A stretch of DNA of 64,000 nt, from the NCBI GenBank assembly GCA_028697145.1, contig JAQVFR010000004.1, positions 65,390 to 129,389 of the forward strand, given 5' to 3'. A program made the position numbers and the translations under genes. How positions within the stretch are numbered: position 1 is the stretch's first letter; every line of letters begins with the position of its first letter. Shown piece by piece: positions 39,991 through 50,583 of the stretch. The notes under the pieces were generated by a model. That model saw only the letters and a list, made by a program, of their open reading frames with translations, was not told the DNA's origin and did not search any database. Origin of the DNA: Actinomycetota bacterium (GTDB lineage Bacteria; Actinomycetota; Geothermincolia; Geothermincolales; RBG-13-55-18).

Positions 39991-41895
39991 ATGGAAGACG
40001 ACCGCATTTCATATCACGAATCGGTGAGGCATGCATACCGCCGCATCAAGGAAGACGGCATGACCAACATCTGGGACCGCTACGAGGCCCAGGGCCTCGG
40101 CGACAGCCCCGACAAGAGGTGCCCTTTCTGCCAGGCGGGAGCCAGGTGCGACCTTTGCTCCAACGGGCCCTGCCGAGCTGACGCCGCTAAGGACAAGCGG
40201 GGCGTCTGCGGCATCACCGCCGACGGTATGGCCATGCGCATGATGGCCTTGCGCAACGTCATGGGCACCTCCACCTACCACTACCACACCGAGCAGACGG
40301 TCAAGACCCTGCGCGCCACCGCCGAGGGCAAGACGCCCTTCGAGATAAAGGAGCCCGGCAAGCTGCGCGACTTCGCCGGCCGCCTGGGCGTGGACACCTC
40401 CGGCTCCGACGCCGATGTCGCCCTGCGCTTCTGCGACTTCGTCGAGGCCGACTTCAACCGCAAGGCCGATGAGCCCAGCCTCATCGTGGAAGCCCTGGCC
40501 ACCCCGGAGCGCAAGGAGACCTGGAAGAAGCTGGACATATTCCCCGGCGGCGTCTACGGCGAGATGCTGCGGGTGACCGCCTCCTGCCTGACCAACGTGG
40601 ACGGCTACTACCAGAGCCTGGCGCTGAAGGCCATGCGCATGGGCATCGCCATGGCCTACCAGAGCCAGATCGTGAACGAGTACGGCATGGATATCCTCTA
40701 CGGCCTTCCCCGCCCCCACCCCATGCGCGTGGACCTGGGGGTGCTGGACCCCGATTACGTCAACGCGCTCCCTAACGGGCACGAACCCTTCCTGGGCTTC
40801 GCCATGGTGCAGCAGGCGCGCAAGCCGGAGTGGCAGGAGAAGGCGAAGGCCGCCGGCGCCAAGGGCCTGCGGGTGATCGCCAATATCGAGACCGGGCAGG
40901 AGATGATACAGCGCTGGGAGATGGACGACGTGTTCTACGGGTTCACCGGCAACTGGATCACGCAGGAGGCGGTGTTGGCCACCGGCTGCGTGGACCTCTT
41001 CGCCTGTGACATGAACTGCTCCATGCCCATCGATCCCTCCTACGCCGGGCGATACAAGTTCAAGCTCATACCCGTCAGCGACCTGGTGGCCTTCGAGGGG
41101 GTGACCGACCGCCTGGACTACGTGCCGCAGGAGGCCGAGGCCCAGGCGGCGCAACTACTGCAGATGGCCGTGGCCAACTTCAAGGAGCGGCGCGCCACGG
41201 TCGAGCCCATCACCGGGCTGCGCTGCGGCGATGCGGTGGTGGGTTTCTCCACCGAGAGCATCCTGGAGGCCCTGGGGGGGACCCTCGACCCGCTCCTCGA
41301 CGCCATCAAGTCGGGGGCTATCAAGGGCATCGCGGGACTGGTCTCCTGCACAACGTTGAGGGACAGCGGGCAGGACGTGCACAGCGTGGCGGTGGCCAAA
41401 GAGCTCATCGCGCGCGACATCCTCATCCTCTCCATGGGATGCGGCAACGGCGCCATGCAGGTGGCCGGCCTATGCATGCCGCAGGCGGCGGAGATGGCGG
41501 GCGCGGGCCTCAGGGGAGTGTGCGAAAAGCTGGGGGTGCCGCCGGTGCTGAGTTACGGCACCTGCACCGACACCGGGCGCATCGCCGACCTGCTGGCCGC
41601 GGTATCCGGTGCCCTGGGAGGCGTCCCCATACCGGACCTGCCGGTGGTGGCGGCCGCACCGGAGTACATGGAGCAGAAGGCCACCATGGACGCCGTCTTC
41701 GCCCTGGCGCTGGGCCTCTACACCTACGTGAATCCAGTGCCCACGGTAACCGGCGGGCCGAAGCTCGTCCAGCTGCTGACCGAGGACTGCGCCGACGTCA
41801 CCGGCGGGGTGATGCGGCTGGAGACGGACGCGGCTCAGGCGGCGGACGGCATGCTCGCCCACATAGAGGCCAAGCGCGATAAACTCGGGCTTTGA
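39991..41895 (+). CDS. cooS: Anaerobic Ni-CO dehydrogenase catalytic subunit
   Basis: CPFCQAGARCDLCSNGPCR, GHEP, CVDLFACDMNCSMP, SMGCGNGAMQVAGLC, YGTCTDTGR. Confidence 0.92.
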   Translation: MEDDRISYHESVRHAYRRIKEDGMTNIWDRYEAQGLGDSPDKRCPFCQAGARCDLCSNGPCRADAAKDKRGVCGITADGMAMRMMALRNVMGTSTYHYHTEQTVKTLRATAEGKTPFEIKEPGKLRDFAGRLGVDTSGSDADVALRFCDFVEADFNRKADEPSLIVEALATPERKETWKKLDIFPGGVYGEMLRVTASCLTNVDGYYQSLALKAMRMGIAMAYQSQIVNEYGMDILYGLPRPHPMRVDLGVLDPDYVNALPNGHEPFLGFAMVQQARKPEWQEKAKAAGAKGLRVIANIETGQEMIQRWEMDDVFYGFTGNWITQEAVLATGCVDLFACDMNCSMPIDPSYAGRYKFKLIPVSDLVAFEGVTDRLDYVPQEAEAQAAQLLQMAVANFKERRATVEPITGLRCGDAVVGFSTESILEALGGTLDPLLDAIKSGAIKGIAGLVSCTTLRDSGQDVHSVAVAKELIARDILILSMGCGNGAMQVAGLCMPQAAEMAGAGLRGVCEKLGVPPVLSYGTCTDTGRIADLLAAVSGALGGVPIPDLPVVAAAPEYMEQKATMDAVFALALGLYTYVNPVPTVTGGPKLVQLLTEDCADVTGGVMRLETDAAQAADGMLAHIEAKRDKLGL

Positions 41896-42001
41896 CCTTC
41901 ACCCGGGAGGGAAAATAAAGAAACGGGCCGGCGGGCTCACCGGCCTGACTGTAATCATCGCTCTGCACGCCTCGCAACGCCGTGAGCCCGGGGACCTGCG
42001 A

Positions 42002-43528
42002 TCATCCGCCCCTGATGGCGTTGATGATATCGGGATCCAGGCCTTCGAACCTCTCCAGCCATTCGACGCGCTCCTTACGCAGGGCCTCCTTGAGAGAATC
42101 AATCTCGGCGGGCTGATAGAAGTTCCTCGGCTCGAAGCGGGCGTAATCCATGCCCGGGATCTCCTCGGGCAACTCGTATCCCCAGAATGCGTCCTCCTTC
42201 CACCTGATCTCGCCCCGGGCGATCATCTCTACGATCTTCACTGAATCCTTGACGGTGATGTTCTCTCCCGCCAGCCCCTCGGTCGCGCCCACCCGGCCGG
42301 TGTTTATCATGTAGCACTGGATATCGGGATTGCGGCGAAGGATGGACAGGAACATGTTGCCCTCCTCGGCCTCGGACCCGACGATGAAGGGGTTGGTGCC
42401 CACCACCCTGATGGCACGTCCGGCCATGGTGGGATCCCCGGCGGAGGTCTCTATGGACTCGCCGAGCATGAATGCGGCGGCCCCGAATTCCGGGCTGAGC
42501 CTGGCCACCGGCGGCACGACGTCCTCGCGGCGGGTAATAAAGACGATATTATGTACCTTGGGCAGGTCGATCTGATCGTCGGTGAAAGCCACGTCAGCCC
42601 TCTTGACCATGGCCCGGCCGTTGGAGGTGATGGAGCTGTCGCGGAAATCTATACTCAGGGTTTCCTCGTGCACCTTGACGTTTTCGAGTATGGTGCGGGG
42701 GCTCAGGCAGGCCGCATAGAGAAGGGGCTGCGAATCCAGCTCCAGGCCGTCGGTCTTTACGTAGTACGAGTTCTCCGTCCCCAGCGCGCTGCCGTCGGGG
42801 CGCAGGATGACCACGTCGTCCTGGCGGATGATTATCCTCTCGGGATAATCGAGCCAGTGAGAGTGGCAGGTGAGGCTGGTCTTTCCCGTGCCGGAGAGGC
42901 CGAAGAAGAGAAATCCCACGTCGGTGAGGTCCCCCTGCCGCTTGACCCTGATGATCTTGGATCCCGCGTGCAGTCCCAGGCACCCCCTCTTCTTCACCGC
43001 GTACATGAGCTGCCGCAGCATGGCCTTCTTGTTCTCGCCCTTGTAGTCGCTGCCCAGGATGATGGTCAGCCCCTCCTCGGGGAAGACCATCACCCGCCGC
43101 TCCGGCCACTCGGCCACGGTAATGGTGACGAAATCAGGATCGTTGTCGGTATCGTCGGGCTCGAACAGGGTGTTCCCCCACATGAGGGGGATGCGCGAGT
43201 AACCCGCGGTGATGTAGACACGGGCATGGAAAACGAAATCCGGATGCATGCACATGCGCCGGTCGAGACGTATCACCTCTTTGTCCTTGAGGTAGTCGAA
43301 GACCTCCTTTATAAGTCTCAGGTCTTTTTCCTCCGGGGCCTTATCGTGGTATATCTCGGTGAACTTCGCGCTGCGGCTCCTGACTTTGGTTATGACCGCG
43401 AGGTTCCCCGCCTGGGTTATCACCCCGCCCTGCTCCAGCGCCCACTCCCGCAACTGGAGGTCGCTGGGGTTGTCGAAGACCTTGGCGGGCTTGAACTTCA
43501 CGCCGCAGATCTCAAATGTATCTTTCAT
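42002..43528 (-). CDS. pckA: Phosphoenolpyruvate carboxykinase (ATP-type)
   Basis: FFGLSGTGKTSLT P-loop; IIIRQDDVVIL. Confidence 0.9.
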   Translation of the reverse strand: MKDTFEICGVKFKPAKVFDNPSDLQLREWALEQGGVITQAGNLAVITKVRSRSAKFTEIYHDKAPEEKDLRLIKEVFDYLKDKEVIRLDRRMCMHPDFVFHARVYITAGYSRIPLMWGNTLFEPDDTDNDPDFVTITVAEWPERRVMVFPEEGLTIILGSDYKGENKKAMLRQLMYAVKKRGCLGLHAGSKIIRVKRQGDLTDVGFLFFGLSGTGKTSLTCHSHWLDYPERIIIRQDDVVILRPDGSALGTENSYYVKTDGLELDSQPLLYAACLSPRTILENVKVHEETLSIDFRDSSITSNGRAMVKRADVAFTDDQIDLPKVHNIVFITRREDVVPPVARLSPEFGAAAFMLGESIETSAGDPTMAGRAIRVVGTNPFIVGSEAEEGNMFLSILRRNPDIQCYMINTGRVGATEGLAGENITVKDSVKIVEMIARGEIRWKEDAFWGYELPEEIPGMDYARFEPRNFYQPAEIDSLKEALRKERVEWLERFEGLDPDIINAIRGG

Positions 43529-43906
43529 ACGAGCTGTCTCCTTTGCCGTATCGCCGCCAGGAACAAGAGGCGGTGAAGAGTCGCTGCAATGACTGTGCTA
43601 CTATGCCAACAATTACCATTTATTTTCCTTGACTCAATTATTTTACCATCCCGGGCGGCAGGCCGGCACGACCCGGGCCCCTGCCTCCGTCCGATCTTGC
43701 GCGCCTTCCTTCCCACATCTCTCTGGGACCTCCCTCCGGCAGTACCGTCCCGGCCCCTCCGACCGGCGGTCACGCGCTCCCAGCGGCGGCCGCGGCCATG
43801 CTTCGCACCGGACGCGTCCCACCGCCGCCCGTTATGGCGCCCGCTACCGGCCAGGGACTATTATATTGTGTTGGCAGCCGGTGCGACGCAGGAGGAGGGA
43901 TTTACC

Positions 43907-45145
43907 ATGGATTTCGGATTCACGGAAAGCCAGAGGATGTTCCGGGACAGCATAAGGGAGTTCCTGGACAAGGAGATCGCGCCCCTGGTGGACGAGCAGG
44001 AAAAGAAAGGGCCGATGAGCAGGGAGGAGGCCCTGGCTGTCCTCAAGAAGTTCAGGAAGATCGGTGTGGGATTCGACGTCGAGAGCATGTCCGACATGGG
44101 GAGCGATCCCATTGCCATCGCCATCCTGGCGGAGGAGTCCTTCCGGGTGTGGCCGGCGGCGGCGGGGCTTCTGGGGCTCACCTTTCCCGCGGCCCTGGTC
44201 AATATCGCGCCCGACGATATGCGCAGGAGGCTGCTCCCCAAGCTGAAGGAGAACGAGCTCATAGGATGCTACGCCATCACCGAGCCCGAGGCCGGCTCGG
44301 ACAACCGCTCCATGCGCACCAACGCCATTCCCGACGGGGACTTCTACCGCGTCAACGGGACCAAGACCTGGATCACCAACGGGCCGGTGGCCGACCTGTG
44401 CATGCTGGTCGCCAACGATGAAAAGGGCGAGAGGATCTTCCTCCTGGTGGAGAGGGAACAGTCTCCCTACCAGACCTCGGACCTGCACAAGCTGGGGTGG
44501 AAGGCCGCACCCACCGGGGAGCTGCACTTCGAGGACTGCCTGGTCCCCATCGAGAACAACATGATGAACATGATTGCCGCGGCGGCAACGGGCGACAGGT
44601 TGAAGGAGATTATGGGCGAGGACTTCGACCCCGCCAGGCTGGCCAGGTCCAGGCTGATGACCATGATGAGCACCATGGCCCCAGAGAACGTCATCTTCGC
44701 TTTCCTGCGCAGCGGCATGGCCCTGGCCGCGGCGGGCATGGCCCAGGCGGCGCTAGACGCTGCCGTGAAGTTCGCGCGGGAGCGTTCGCAGTTCGGCAAG
44801 CCCATCGGCCGCATGCAGCTCATCCAGGAGAAGCTCTTCAATATGCAGGCCCTGACCGTGACCTCCAGGCTCCTCGGCTACTGGGCGTTTCAGCTTGCCA
44901 TCAACGCCGATCCCGAAGCCCGCATGGCCTCGTCCCTGGCCAAGGGCTATGCCTGCGAGGCGGCGGTGCAGGTGGCTTCCGACGCCATCCAGATACACGG
45001 CGGCATCGGCCTCTCCGACGAGTATCCCCTGGAGAGATACTTCCGCGACGCGAGGATGCTGACCATCCCCGACGGGACCACCGAGATCCAGAAGCTGATC
45101 GTGGGGCGCGAGCTGCTGGGCAAGGGCTTCGCGGCCTACTCCTAG
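43907..45145 (+). CDS. Acyl-CoA dehydrogenase
   Basis: CYAITEPEAGSDNRSMRTNA; QIHGGIGLSDEYPLERYFRDARMLTIPDGTTEIQKLIVGREL; ATG 43907 after AGGAGG. Confidence 0.93.
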   Translation: MDFGFTESQRMFRDSIREFLDKEIAPLVDEQEKKGPMSREEALAVLKKFRKIGVGFDVESMSDMGSDPIAIAILAEESFRVWPAAAGLLGLTFPAALVNIAPDDMRRRLLPKLKENELIGCYAITEPEAGSDNRSMRTNAIPDGDFYRVNGTKTWITNGPVADLCMLVANDEKGERIFLLVEREQSPYQTSDLHKLGWKAAPTGELHFEDCLVPIENNMMNMIAAAATGDRLKEIMGEDFDPARLARSRLMTMMSTMAPENVIFAFLRSGMALAAAGMAQAALDAAVKFARERSQFGKPIGRMQLIQEKLFNMQALTVTSRLLGYWAFQLAINADPEARMASSLAKGYACEAAVQVASDAIQIHGGIGLSDEYPLERYFRDARMLTIPDGTTEIQKLIVGRELLGKGFAAYS

Positions 45146-45304
45146 TGATCCCGGGGACATCCAGCCGCAAACCCGTTGTTGGCCGGGCACGCATGGATAG
45201 GTGAAGCCTCCGGCCGGAGCCGGACAGTCACGCGAAGTCCGGCCGGAACGTCCCCTTTTGATGCCCGAAAACGGCGGCGCCCACCCCTGCGGGCAGGAGC
45301 GGCC

Positions 45305-46153
45305 CTAAGCACGTGAGGGCATGCCGTCCCTCGTCAGGGTCCTGTCCAGGAACCAGGTCATGAAGCGCAGGACCTGGCAGTATATGGGCGGACACGTGCG
45401 CTTGAGCAGATAAAGCAGCTTGATGTCCATAGACGTGATGACCATAAACTTATTCCTCTCTATGGCGCCGATTATGAGATCGGCTACCCGCTCGGGGGCC
45501 ATGGCATGCCTGCTGAACAACCTGCGGCCTTTCTCGCAGGCATCCTCGTCCGCGTTTATGACCACCGTCCTGACCAGGCCCGTGTTCACGGCCCCGGGCA
45601 GGATGACACTGACGCCGATGCCGTGCTTCCTGAGATCGTAGCGCAGCACCTCCGCGCTGCCCACCAGCGCGTGCTTGGTGCCCGCGTATGCGACGTGCCA
45701 CGGCAGGCCTATTATCCCCGCGGTAGAGGAGACGAGCAGCACGTGACCGCCGTTTCCGGCGCGCACCATCTCGGGGACGAAGCACTCTATGGCATGGTAC
45801 GGCCCCCAGAGGTTCACATTCACTATCCTTTCCCACTGCTCGTGGATCATGTCCTCGACCTGTGAGAACAGCGCCACCCCCGCGATGTTGGCCAGGATAT
45901 CCAGAGGGCCGGACCCGGCGTGTATCTCATCCGCCATCTTCCTGACCGCATCGTAATCCGAGACGTCCAGGGGCGCGCAGAAGCAGACCTCCGCGCCCTT
46001 TCCCTCGACCTCTCGCCGCGTCTCCTCGAGCCCGTGCGCGTTGATGTCGGTGATGAACAGCCTGGCGCCCCGCTCCGCCATGGCCAGCGCCGTCGCCTTG
46101 CCGATGCCGCTCGCAGCGCCGGTGATCAGGGTTTTCTTTCCCGCTATCTCCAT
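45305..46153 (-). CDS. Short-chain dehydrogenase/reductase
   Basis: KTLITGAASGIGKATALAMAERG; YAGTKHALVG; start 46153. Confidence 0.92.
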   Translation of the reverse strand: MEIAGKKTLITGAASGIGKATALAMAERGARLFITDINAHGLEETRREVEGKGAEVCFCAPLDVSDYDAVRKMADEIHAGSGPLDILANIAGVALFSQVEDMIHEQWERIVNVNLWGPYHAIECFVPEMVRAGNGGHVLLVSSTAGIIGLPWHVAYAGTKHALVGSAEVLRYDLRKHGIGVSVILPGAVNTGLVRTVVINADEDACEKGRRLFSRHAMAPERVADLIIGAIERNKFMVITSMDIKLLYLLKRTCPPIYCQVLRFMTWFLDRTLTRDGMPSRA

Positions 46154-46237
46154 GTGCCTCCTCCTCCTCCGCGTTGCGCCCGCCACCTCGCCGAAACGAG
46201 ACAGGCGCCCACTCTATTTCACCGCTCGATGTAACCC

Positions 46238-46486
46238 CTAGGTTAAGGCCTGGTCCTTGAACTCGAGGAACTTCTCATCCCCCTGCTTCCCGGCCCTCTC
46301 CTCCAGGAGCTCGGCGTGAGACATGCCGGCCGCTATCGAGAGGCCCCGCGCCTTGAGGATGCTCAGCAGGTTCCTGCCCAGGGTCCCCCTGCGCGATTCA
46401 TCCGCGAGAAAAAGTACCCCGCTGCGCAGGCCCCTCCAGGCGATAAACGACATCTGACGGTATTTCCGCATTTTCCCCGCTTCCAT
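46238..46486 (-). CDS. Hypothetical protein
   Basis: Short ORF between SDR and TetR; start uncertain (46486 or 46525). Confidence 0.4.
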   Translation of the reverse strand: MEAGKMRKYRQMSFIAWRGLRSGVLFLADESRRGTLGRNLLSILKARGLSIAAGMSHAELLEERAGKQGDEKFLEFKDQALT

Positions 46487-46639
46487 TTCCTCTCCTGCGC
46501 TCGCACAACCGGAATAAGCCACCACTATATTCAGGTACTATAACAAACGCTATTATTGTAATCAAGTTGTGTTGTATTCTCTCCTGTTATTGCTGCTAGA
46601 AGCTCATTTACGACGGCATTTATGCATGCTATCATTTGG

Positions 46640-46655
46640 GTAAGTAATTACTTAC
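46640..46655. promoter_or_regulatory. TetR operator candidate
   Basis: Perfect 16-bp palindrome GTAAGTAATTACTTAC 20 bp upstream of the TetR start. Confidence 0.6.
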
Positions 46656-46674
46656 TTATTTAAGGAGGCAGGTC

Positions 46675-47286
46675 ATGGCCGAAAGAGCGAAAAGGCCCGG
46701 GGCGGAAGAGCGCCGCAAGCAGATACTGGATGCCGCCACCGAGGTGATCGGCGGGAAGTGCTACCATTCGGCCACGACCAGGGAGATCGCCGAGGCGGCG
46801 GGGGTCTCCGAACGCACCATTTTCCTCTACTTCGAGAACAAGAAGGAGCTCTACCGCGAGGCCGTCAAGCAGGCACACCGCGACCTGTTCGATGCCCTGG
46901 GCCGGTCCGCTCCTCCCATGGATGATATGCGGACTTTCCTGAAGATGAGCGAGAGGAACTTCCTCGCCTATCTCGAAGAGCACCCGCTCAAGGTCAAGAT
47001 CCTCTTCCAGGCCCTCGATGCCCTGGGTGATGAAGACCTCCGCGAGGATATCCGGGGTACTTTCCAGTCGTTATTCGAGCTGTTCATGGCCATTATCGAG
47101 AAAGCCAAGGAGCGCGGGGAGATCAACGAGGACGTGAGCACCCTTTCGGCGGTCGTATCCATCCTCGGCTTCCACTTCATCGTGGCATACGTCGAGTTCC
47201 TGAAGCTGGACTGGTTCGCCGGGGAGGAGGACATCTACTCCGTCGTCGACGTCTTCGCCGACTTCGTCACCGGCCGCGACAAATGA
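46675..47286 (+). CDS. TetR/AcrR family regulator
   Basis: RRKQILDAATEVIGGKCYHSATTREIAEAAGVSERTIFLYFENKKELY. Confidence 0.93.
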   Translation: MAERAKRPGAEERRKQILDAATEVIGGKCYHSATTREIAEAAGVSERTIFLYFENKKELYREAVKQAHRDLFDALGRSAPPMDDMRTFLKMSERNFLAYLEEHPLKVKILFQALDALGDEDLREDIRGTFQSLFELFMAIIEKAKERGEINEDVSTLSAVVSILGFHFIVAYVEFLKLDWFAGEEDIYSVVDVFADFVTGRDK

Positions 47287-47402
47287 CGGGGGTCTCGCTG
47301 GGGGTCACATCCTGGATCCAGGATTTCATATGACTAGCGGAATGTAACCTCCCCACATCCCCCATCTCGACGCCAGGAGAGCGAGCTACCGCACTGTTGC
47401 TG

Positions 47403-48954
47403 TAATTCTTTTGTAGGCAGGTCTGAGAAGGAAAAAGAGGAGAGACCACTCAATTATTCCTGAGTGAAGCAAAACAAACAGGAGAAAGGAGTGATCTCTC
47501 ACATGTCAGATCTGTCTCAGCTTATCTCAAGGTTAGTGGAAGAGAAAGATGATTTCAACGAGCTGGAGGACGGGCTGGTAAAAGAGCTGTTCGAGGTGGG
47601 CAGAAAGGTGCTGCGGGGGATACTGGAACACATGGATGCAGAGCTCATGAAGGAGAGGGCAGAAGGCCTGCGCCACCTGGGGGTGCGGGAGCGCACCGTG
47701 CTTACCCGCCTCGGCGTGCTGAGGATAAAGAGAAGGTATTACCGGGAGCGCGGGGGAGGGACCCGCTTTCTCTTAGACGAGGCCCTGGGCTGGGGAGGCG
47801 GGCTGGCCGCCACCCCGGCGCTCGAGGCCCGGGCGCTCAAGATGTGCTCCGAATCCTCCTTCCGCTGCGCGGCGGATAACCTCTCCTTCTTCCTGGCGGA
47901 GAACATCCGGCACACCCTCCTGCACGAGATGGTGGGCAAGCGGGGCAGCGAGGCCGCCTGCGCCAAGCAGTCCCTGGCCTGCGACCTGTTTGAATCAGGA
48001 GTGATTCCCGCATCTGAGGGCAGGCGCGCCGAGCGCCTGTTCATGGAGGCGGATGGCTGCATGATCAGCCTGCAGAGGGCGGGCAGGCGCAAGCACGAGC
48101 TCAAGGCGGGCATCTCCTACGAGGGCTGGGAGCAGGTGGGAAAGGACAAGTGGAGACTTGCCGAAAAGCGCTCCTTTCTCTCGGCCGCCCCGGCGGATGA
48201 TTTCCTGGCGGCCTGGAGCGCCGATCTCGCCACCGTCTATGACTACCGGGGCGTGAGCGAGGCGGTGTGGTCCTCGGACGGGGCGTCCTGGCTGGCCCGG
48301 GGGCCGGACCTGTTCTCCGTCACCGTGGCCCAACTGGACCGCTTCCACCTCGCCCGGGCCCTGCGGCGAGCCCTGGGGTCAGACCCCGAGGCCTCTCGCC
48401 TGATCTCCCTGGCGCGGGAGGGCCAGGGGAACCTGGTGATCGAGGCCATGGAGGAGCGCCTCGCCCGCACTCTGGACCCCAAGAGGAGGAAGCACATGGC
48501 GGAGGCCATCTCCCTGCTCAAGGGGGCCTCCTCCCGCCTTGCGGACTGGAGCCTGACCCTTAAGCCCCGCGACGGCGACCGCTCTTTGGGCTGCATGGAA
48601 TCCAACGTGGACAAACTGGTCGCCGACCGCTTCAAGAAACGCGGCATGAGCTGGAGCGTCTCCGGCGCGGACCACATGTGCAAGATCATCGAGCTCAGCC
48701 GCAACGGCGAACTGGCGGGCTGGTGCAGAGAGAGACGCGCATCAGCAGAAGGCATCGAGGTCAAGGCCTTCGAGAAACTCAAGAGGGAGGTGAGGCGCGA
48801 TCCTGAGCGGTGGTGCCAGGCCTATGTTCCGCTGCTCTCCTCAAAGAGCGGGCAGCCATGGGTAAAGGACGTACTCAGGCACCTTGCAGGCTTGGCGGTA
48901 TCGGCATGATTGCTTTCACCAGGATGAGGGTGCCTACTTTTCGTTGACAGCCAA
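47403..48954 (+). mobile_element. ISLre2-like insertion sequence
   Basis: UPF0236/ISLre2-type transposase bracketed by 13-nt direct repeats CGCACTGTTGCTG (47390-47402, 48955-48967); GTAGGCA motif at both ends in inverted orientation. Confidence 0.6.
47503..48909 (+). CDS. ISLre2 family (UPF0236) transposase
   Basis: RTVLTRLGVLRIKRRYYRERGGGTRFLLDEALGW and Asp/Glu-rich core; intact ORF. Confidence 0.85.
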   Translation: MSDLSQLISRLVEEKDDFNELEDGLVKELFEVGRKVLRGILEHMDAELMKERAEGLRHLGVRERTVLTRLGVLRIKRRYYRERGGGTRFLLDEALGWGGGLAATPALEARALKMCSESSFRCAADNLSFFLAENIRHTLLHEMVGKRGSEAACAKQSLACDLFESGVIPASEGRRAERLFMEADGCMISLQRAGRRKHELKAGISYEGWEQVGKDKWRLAEKRSFLSAAPADDFLAAWSADLATVYDYRGVSEAVWSSDGASWLARGPDLFSVTVAQLDRFHLARALRRALGSDPEASRLISLAREGQGNLVIEAMEERLARTLDPKRRKHMAEAISLLKGASSRLADWSLTLKPRDGDRSLGCMESNVDKLVADRFKKRGMSWSVSGADHMCKIIELSRNGELAGWCRERRASAEGIEVKAFEKLKREVRRDPERWCQAYVPLLSSKSGQPWVKDVLRHLAGLAVSA

Positions 48955-49704
48955 CGCACTGTTGCTGCCTTGAAATGAAGGAGAAGCTAATATAACATAT
49001 AGAGGAAATACGGCCTGGAAGGGGCTTTGAGCGATGCAAGCAGGATTGAATAAGCAAAGCGGATCCTGATAGATACCGGCTCAAGAACGGCGCACGGATG
49101 TGCATGAAACCGGTGTTGGGCTAACGGAGAAGCGCTAAGACAGGATGAACAGGGAACGGATATGAATGTTCGTCATTCCAGTACTGGCAGGCTTAAGGAA
49201 AGGAGTACCTCTTTTCTTAACATTGCAACGGATCTTTCAGGGGCGAATCCGGGAGGTCCGGCAGTATATAAATGCCTCCAAGGAAAAAGCAGGAACGGGA
49301 AATCCACTTCCAGGATCGACCGTGACTGTAACAGGGGAGATGATCCCGAATTATACTTCGGATCAGATATCAGGCTTTTTCGTAACAGCGCGCACGGTAA
49401 AGAAACCCCTGCAACGGCGCCTTCCTCGGGGCCGGGCGCGGTAAGCGATTTTCAAAAGACGACCACCGTTGCTTCGACACTTGTGGGAGAAACCACCCAC
49501 TTATTCCGCAAGAATGAGAGCTTCTGGCAGGTCCCCTCACCCTGGGACCTCTTCGCGAGATTCAGAAGCCACAGGGCCTTCTGATAGTAACCGCCCGGTC
49601 TCTGACCCCGTTTCTCTCTTCTTTCAGGGAAAAGGAAACGATGGCGTTTCGTGTAGGGCCGGGGAAGCTCTGGAAGCAGGGAGCGAGAACTGGAGGGAAT
49701 CTCT

Positions 49705-50538
49705 ATGTCTTCAGATGATTACGCAGAAGTGGCGAGAGAGTATTACAACAGCGCTGTGCACCAGATCTACAGGGAGTGCTGGGGAGGTGAAAACCACCAC
49801 CTGGGGATCTTCGACGACGTCGATGATTTTTACCACGCCGCCAAAAAGGCCAACGAGAACCTGGTGGGAAAACTAAGGATAGACCCGGAATGCAGGATCC
49901 TGGATATAGGAAGTGGTTTTTGCGGTCTGCCACGCTTTATCGCGCGGAACACCCCTTGCCGCAGGATAACAGCCCTTAATATATCCGACAAGGAGAACGA
50001 TTTTGCCAGGAGGAAAAACGACGAAGAAGGCCTGGGGGATATGATCTCCGTAATTGAAGCCGATTATAATGACATGCCCTTCGCGGATGATGAGTTCGAC
50101 ATCCTGGTCAGCCAGGACTCCATGTTACATAGTCCGGACAAAAAGATGTTGCTCAGGGAATGTGCGAGAGTACTTAAGAAAGGAGGGCAGTTTGTATTTT
50201 CCGATATTCTGGAAGAATCCACCCTGAGCAGGGAAGAAGCAGAGAGGATATACGCCCGAGTACGGGTGCCCCATCTTTCATCCTTCCACTATTACCGGCG
50301 CGAGCTTCCCAAAGCCGGGTTCAATGTCGATGAGGTCCAGGACCTGGGAAGCGAAAATCTCGCCAAGTCATACCAGGCCGTCCACGATATTTTGAGCGGC
50401 AAGAAAGACCGCCTGGTAAAGGAGGTGGATGTCCCGCTTGATGTCATCGAAAACGCCCTGGCAGGCCTTTCGTACTGGGTGGAAAAGGCACTTGAGCGGA
50501 AGATTGGATGGGGGCTTTTTGCCGCAACGCACAGTTGA
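49705..50538 (+). CDS. Sarcosine/dimethylglycine N-methyltransferase-like SAM methyltransferase
   Basis: CRILDIGSGFCGLPRFIA; paired with GSMT-like gene. Confidence 0.8.
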   Translation: MSSDDYAEVAREYYNSAVHQIYRECWGGENHHLGIFDDVDDFYHAAKKANENLVGKLRIDPECRILDIGSGFCGLPRFIARNTPCRRITALNISDKENDFARRKNDEEGLGDMISVIEADYNDMPFADDEFDILVSQDSMLHSPDKKMLLRECARVLKKGGQFVFSDILEESTLSREEAERIYARVRVPHLSSFHYYRRELPKAGFNVDEVQDLGSENLAKSYQAVHDILSGKKDRLVKEVDVPLDVIENALAGLSYWVEKALERKIGWGLFAATHS

Positions 50539-50583
50539 GGAAAAAGCGCGTCAGGGGAAACGAAGAGAAAGAGGAGGGATACT

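Noticed and set aside
49162-49584. ORFs at 49162-49584 and 49166-49444 between the IS and the methyltransferases
   Set aside because: Overlapping frames, no recognisable motif; likely non-coding or decayed sequence.
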